Shown: positions 6,775 through 7,889 of the stretch, piece by piece
Position numbering within the stretch: position 1 is the stretch's first letter
How the letters are laid out: the number at the start of each line of letters is the position of its first letter
NCBI GenBank assembly: GCA_046154735.1
Contig: JBJXFJ010000158.1
Coordinates: forward strand, 1-7,889
DNA from: CAVXYC01 sp046154735
GTDB lineage: Bacteria; Chloroflexota; UBA6077; JACCZL01
Direction: 5' to 3'
DNA: 7,889 nucleotides
The notes under the pieces: model-generated
The model's database searches: none
The model's input: the letters and a program-made list of their open reading frames with translations, nothing else
What the model was told of the DNA's origin: nothing
Made by a program: the position numbers and the translations under genes

Positions 6775-6818
6775 ACCAAGTTGAGGGACACAGAGTGTCC
6801 GTGTTCCGGTAACTTGGT
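6775..6818. promoter_or_regulatory. Nested dyad: ACCAAGTT...AACTTGGT around GGACAC-AGA-GTGTCC
   Basis: ACCAAGTT (6775-6782) pairs with AACTTGGT (6811-6818), and inside it GGACAC (6786-6791) pairs with GTGTCC (6795-6800) over a 3-nt loop. It lies about 165 bp upstream of the kinase start. It could be an operator pair, a cruciform or a remnant of a mobile-element end. No regulator was recognised. Confidence 0.4.
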
Positions 6819-7011
6819 CCGGAACGAATCAATTCCAAGTACGAATCAGGCCGAATCTGGACCACGTTATATCGTCAAGACGCCTGAGCGGATCAATTGG
6901 CGCGGTGACGACCATTCACTTCTGGCCACGATGAAAGAACGCTCCAATCCATTCATCCATTCAGTCAAATGGCCCGCTAGTACAACTTGGCGGATGTAGC
7001 TCAGGAGTTCT

Positions 7012-7091
7012 GGGGTGGTGTCGGGCATCTTGCCCGATAGTATCCGGTTCGATTGGGCCGGACTACCGGGCAAGATGCCCGACACCACCCC
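7012..7091. repeat. Long inverted repeat (perfect 25-bp arms, about 80-nt hairpin)
   Basis: Bases 7012-7036 are the exact reverse complement of 7067-7091. After one mismatch the pairing continues for four more bases (7038-7041 with 7062-7065). The arm core is itself partly palindromic (CGGGCATCTTGCCCG). There is no T-tract on either side, so it is not a standard terminator. Its layout recalls dispersed intergenic palindromic repeats. It shares no terminal repeat with the element at 1151-1528. Confidence 0.88.
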
Positions 7092-7165
7092 GCTATCCCC
7101 ACAGCCCTGGATGACCCCGCAATCGACACCGGGTGCTGGCCGAGCGATACCAGTACAGGTTATTA

Positions 7166-7193
7166 CCGAGCGTGGCAGGCGGACTCCGCTCGG
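7166..7193. promoter_or_regulatory. Dyad CCGAGCG-N14-CGCTCGG upstream of the NTF2-fold gene
   Basis: Perfect 7-bp arms (7166-7172 and 7187-7193), centred about 70 bp before the GTG start at 7251. The position suits an operator or a leader hairpin for the downstream gene. No specific regulator was recognised. Confidence 0.35.
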
Positions 7194-7250
7194 GTGAGAC
7201 ATATCTCGCCTCTACATCGAAGACCCCGAATTCACGTCAAGGAGTAACCC

Positions 7251-7724
7251 GTGATTGACCCACGCCGAGCTGCCATTGACCGACCGGAGCACCATCAAGC
7301 CATCGCCCTGCTCTACCGGCACTTCAACGAGGCCTGGAACCGACACGATGCCGAGTCGATGGCACGACTCTTCGACGATGAGGCCGAGCTGATCAGTCGG
7401 GACGGTCGATCGGCGCAGGGGGCCGCGGCGATCCTGGCACTGCTCCAACTAACGTTTCGGGACGACGCGACAACCACCTACGTTGCCGCAGTGACTCGAA
7501 TGCGCAAGATCTCGTTTCATGTCGGTGTCTTGCACGGCTGCATGAGTGCGATTCGACCCGGCGAGACGGAGATCGACCCCGAGCGCGCGATGCTGCAGAC
7601 GCTGGTAACCTCGTCGGAAACCGGGGAGTGGCAGATCGCATCGTTCCAGAGCACGCCGGTGCAGCTTCTGGAGCGCCCGGATCTCCTGGAAGCACTCAGA
7701 GGCGAGCTCCGTAGGGGTTCATGA
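7251..7724 (+). CDS. SgcJ/EcaC-type (DUF4440) NTF2-fold protein
   Basis: A 157-residue protein with a GTG start and a strong AAGGAG ribosome binding site at 7239-7244, 6 nt before the start. The first helix reads LYRHFNEAWNRHDAESMARLFDDEAELIS (about 21-49), the hallmark opening of the SgcJ/EcaC branch of the NTF2/SnoaL-like superfamily. A central G57 region and helix (AAAILALL), beta strands, and a C-terminal GEWQIASFQSTPV (125-137) complete the cone-shaped fold. It is cytosolic, with no signal peptide or membrane segment. Members are small ligand-binding proteins or enzymes of very mixed or unknown function; 'oxidoreductase' in database names is inherited, not shown. The C-terminal tail (138-157) is a charged extension. 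It is transcribed divergently from the kinase gene and is probably monocistronic, with a possible hairpin just after its stop. Confidence 0.85.
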   Translation: MIDPRRAAIDRPEHHQAIALLYRHFNEAWNRHDAESMARLFDDEAELISRDGRSAQGAAAILALLQLTFRDDATTTYVAAVTRMRKISFHVGVLHGCMSAIRPGETEIDPERAMLQTLVTSSETGEWQIASFQSTPVQLLERPDLLEALRGELRRGS

Positions 7725-7889
7725 TCCAAATCGTAGGGCGAACCGCGTTCGCGGAACGCGCCCGCGGCGCCGACGGGTGCAGTTCAAAGTTTCCCGGCCC
7801 CGAGGGCAAAGCCGGCCCGGCCCCACTGGGAGCGCTGCCATCCCTGGCGGCCCGGCCCCTGAGGGCCGCACCGCGCGATCACAATCCGC
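7725..7889. other. GC-rich non-coding tail with palindromes
   Basis: About 165 bp, visibly richer in G+C than the genes. Besides the hairpin at 7736-7763 it holds CGGCCC-CTGA-GGGCCG (7853-7868) and repeated GGCCCGG words. A minus-strand frame is open from the right edge to a TGA at 7721-7719 (56 codons), but its Arg/Pro/Gly-rich translation resembles nothing, so no gene is called. Confidence 0.45.
7736..7763 (+). terminator. Possible hairpin terminator after the NTF2-fold gene
   Basis: GGGCG (7736-7740) can pair with CGCCC (7759-7763) around an inner CCGC-GTTC-GCGG stem (7743-7754), beginning 12 bp after the TGA at 7722-7724. There is no T-tract, so it may be a REP-like palindrome and not a true Rho-independent terminator. 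Confidence 0.35.

Larger units (their letters stand above)
6613..7250. other. Gene-free divergent intergenic region
   Basis: This 638-bp region separates the minus-strand kinase start from the plus-strand start at 7251. Short frames on both strands (6650-6865 minus, 6766-6999 plus, 6867-7202 minus) resemble no known family, lack good ribosome binding sites, and some run through the palindromes, so none is called. It must hold promoters for both directions, but no clear -35/-10 pair can be placed. It contains three dyads, listed separately. Confidence 0.6.

Noticed and set aside
6990..7062. tRNA-like fragments: GCGGATGTAGCTCAG (6990-7004) and GGTTCGATT (7046-7054)
   Set aside because: The first matches the usual 5' end of a tRNA and the second a T-loop, but no GAGC closes the D-stem, no anticodon arm is present and the T-stem does not pair. 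It is at most a tRNA remnant or chance.
6867..7202. Minus-strand frame of 111 codons
   Set aside because: It spans the 25-bp-arm hairpin, is not preceded by a ribosome binding site, and its translation was not recognised.

Overview
The window looks like a GC-rich (roughly 60%) bacterial chromosome segment, most likely from a Proteobacterium or a similar environmental lineage. The basis is protein character, ATG/GTG starts with purine-rich ribosome binding sites, and compact operons with overlapping genes. No rRNA, complete tRNA, CRISPR array, phage gene or transposase was found, and the species cannot be named from the sequence.

Layout. Five genes lie on the minus strand, read from right to left. 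A two-domain phosphotransferase-fold/P-loop kinase (6612-5026) overlaps by 4 bp an acetyl-CoA hydrolase/4-hydroxybutyrate CoA-transferase family enzyme (5029-3725). After a 278-bp spacer with possible control sites comes a tandem-Usp plus CBS-pair protein (3446-2055). Twenty-five bp later comes a NuoE/FdsG-type [2Fe-2S] subunit (2029-1574), then a NuoF/FdsB-type NADH-binding subunit (1125 to beyond the left edge). A separate plus-strand gene at 7251-7724 encodes a small NTF2-fold protein of the SgcJ/EcaC (DUF4440) type. It is divergent from the minus-strand block across a 638-bp gene-free region.

The most unusual feature is between the NuoE-like and NuoF-like genes. There, 378 bp (1151-1528) is bounded by perfect 15-bp terminal inverted repeats. 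It contains a perfect 49-bp inverted repeat around a 36-nt loop, and diverged direct repeats flank that palindrome. It has no convincing gene and looks like a MITE-type or other non-autonomous element that landed in an operon junction. Without it the two genes would be about 70 bp apart. A second, unrelated-looking long hairpin (7012-7091) lies in the right-hand intergenic region.

How the genes may work together (inference). The NuoE/NuoF pair resembles the diaphorase half of NAD-dependent formate dehydrogenase or a related soluble NAD-linked oxidoreductase; the catalytic subunit would lie past the left edge. The preceding Usp-CBS protein has nucleotide-binding folds and could sense energy state for that module. 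The translationally coupled kinase and CoA-transferase suggest acyl-CoA/organic-acid metabolism under stress or low oxygen. None of these functional links is proven by the sequence.
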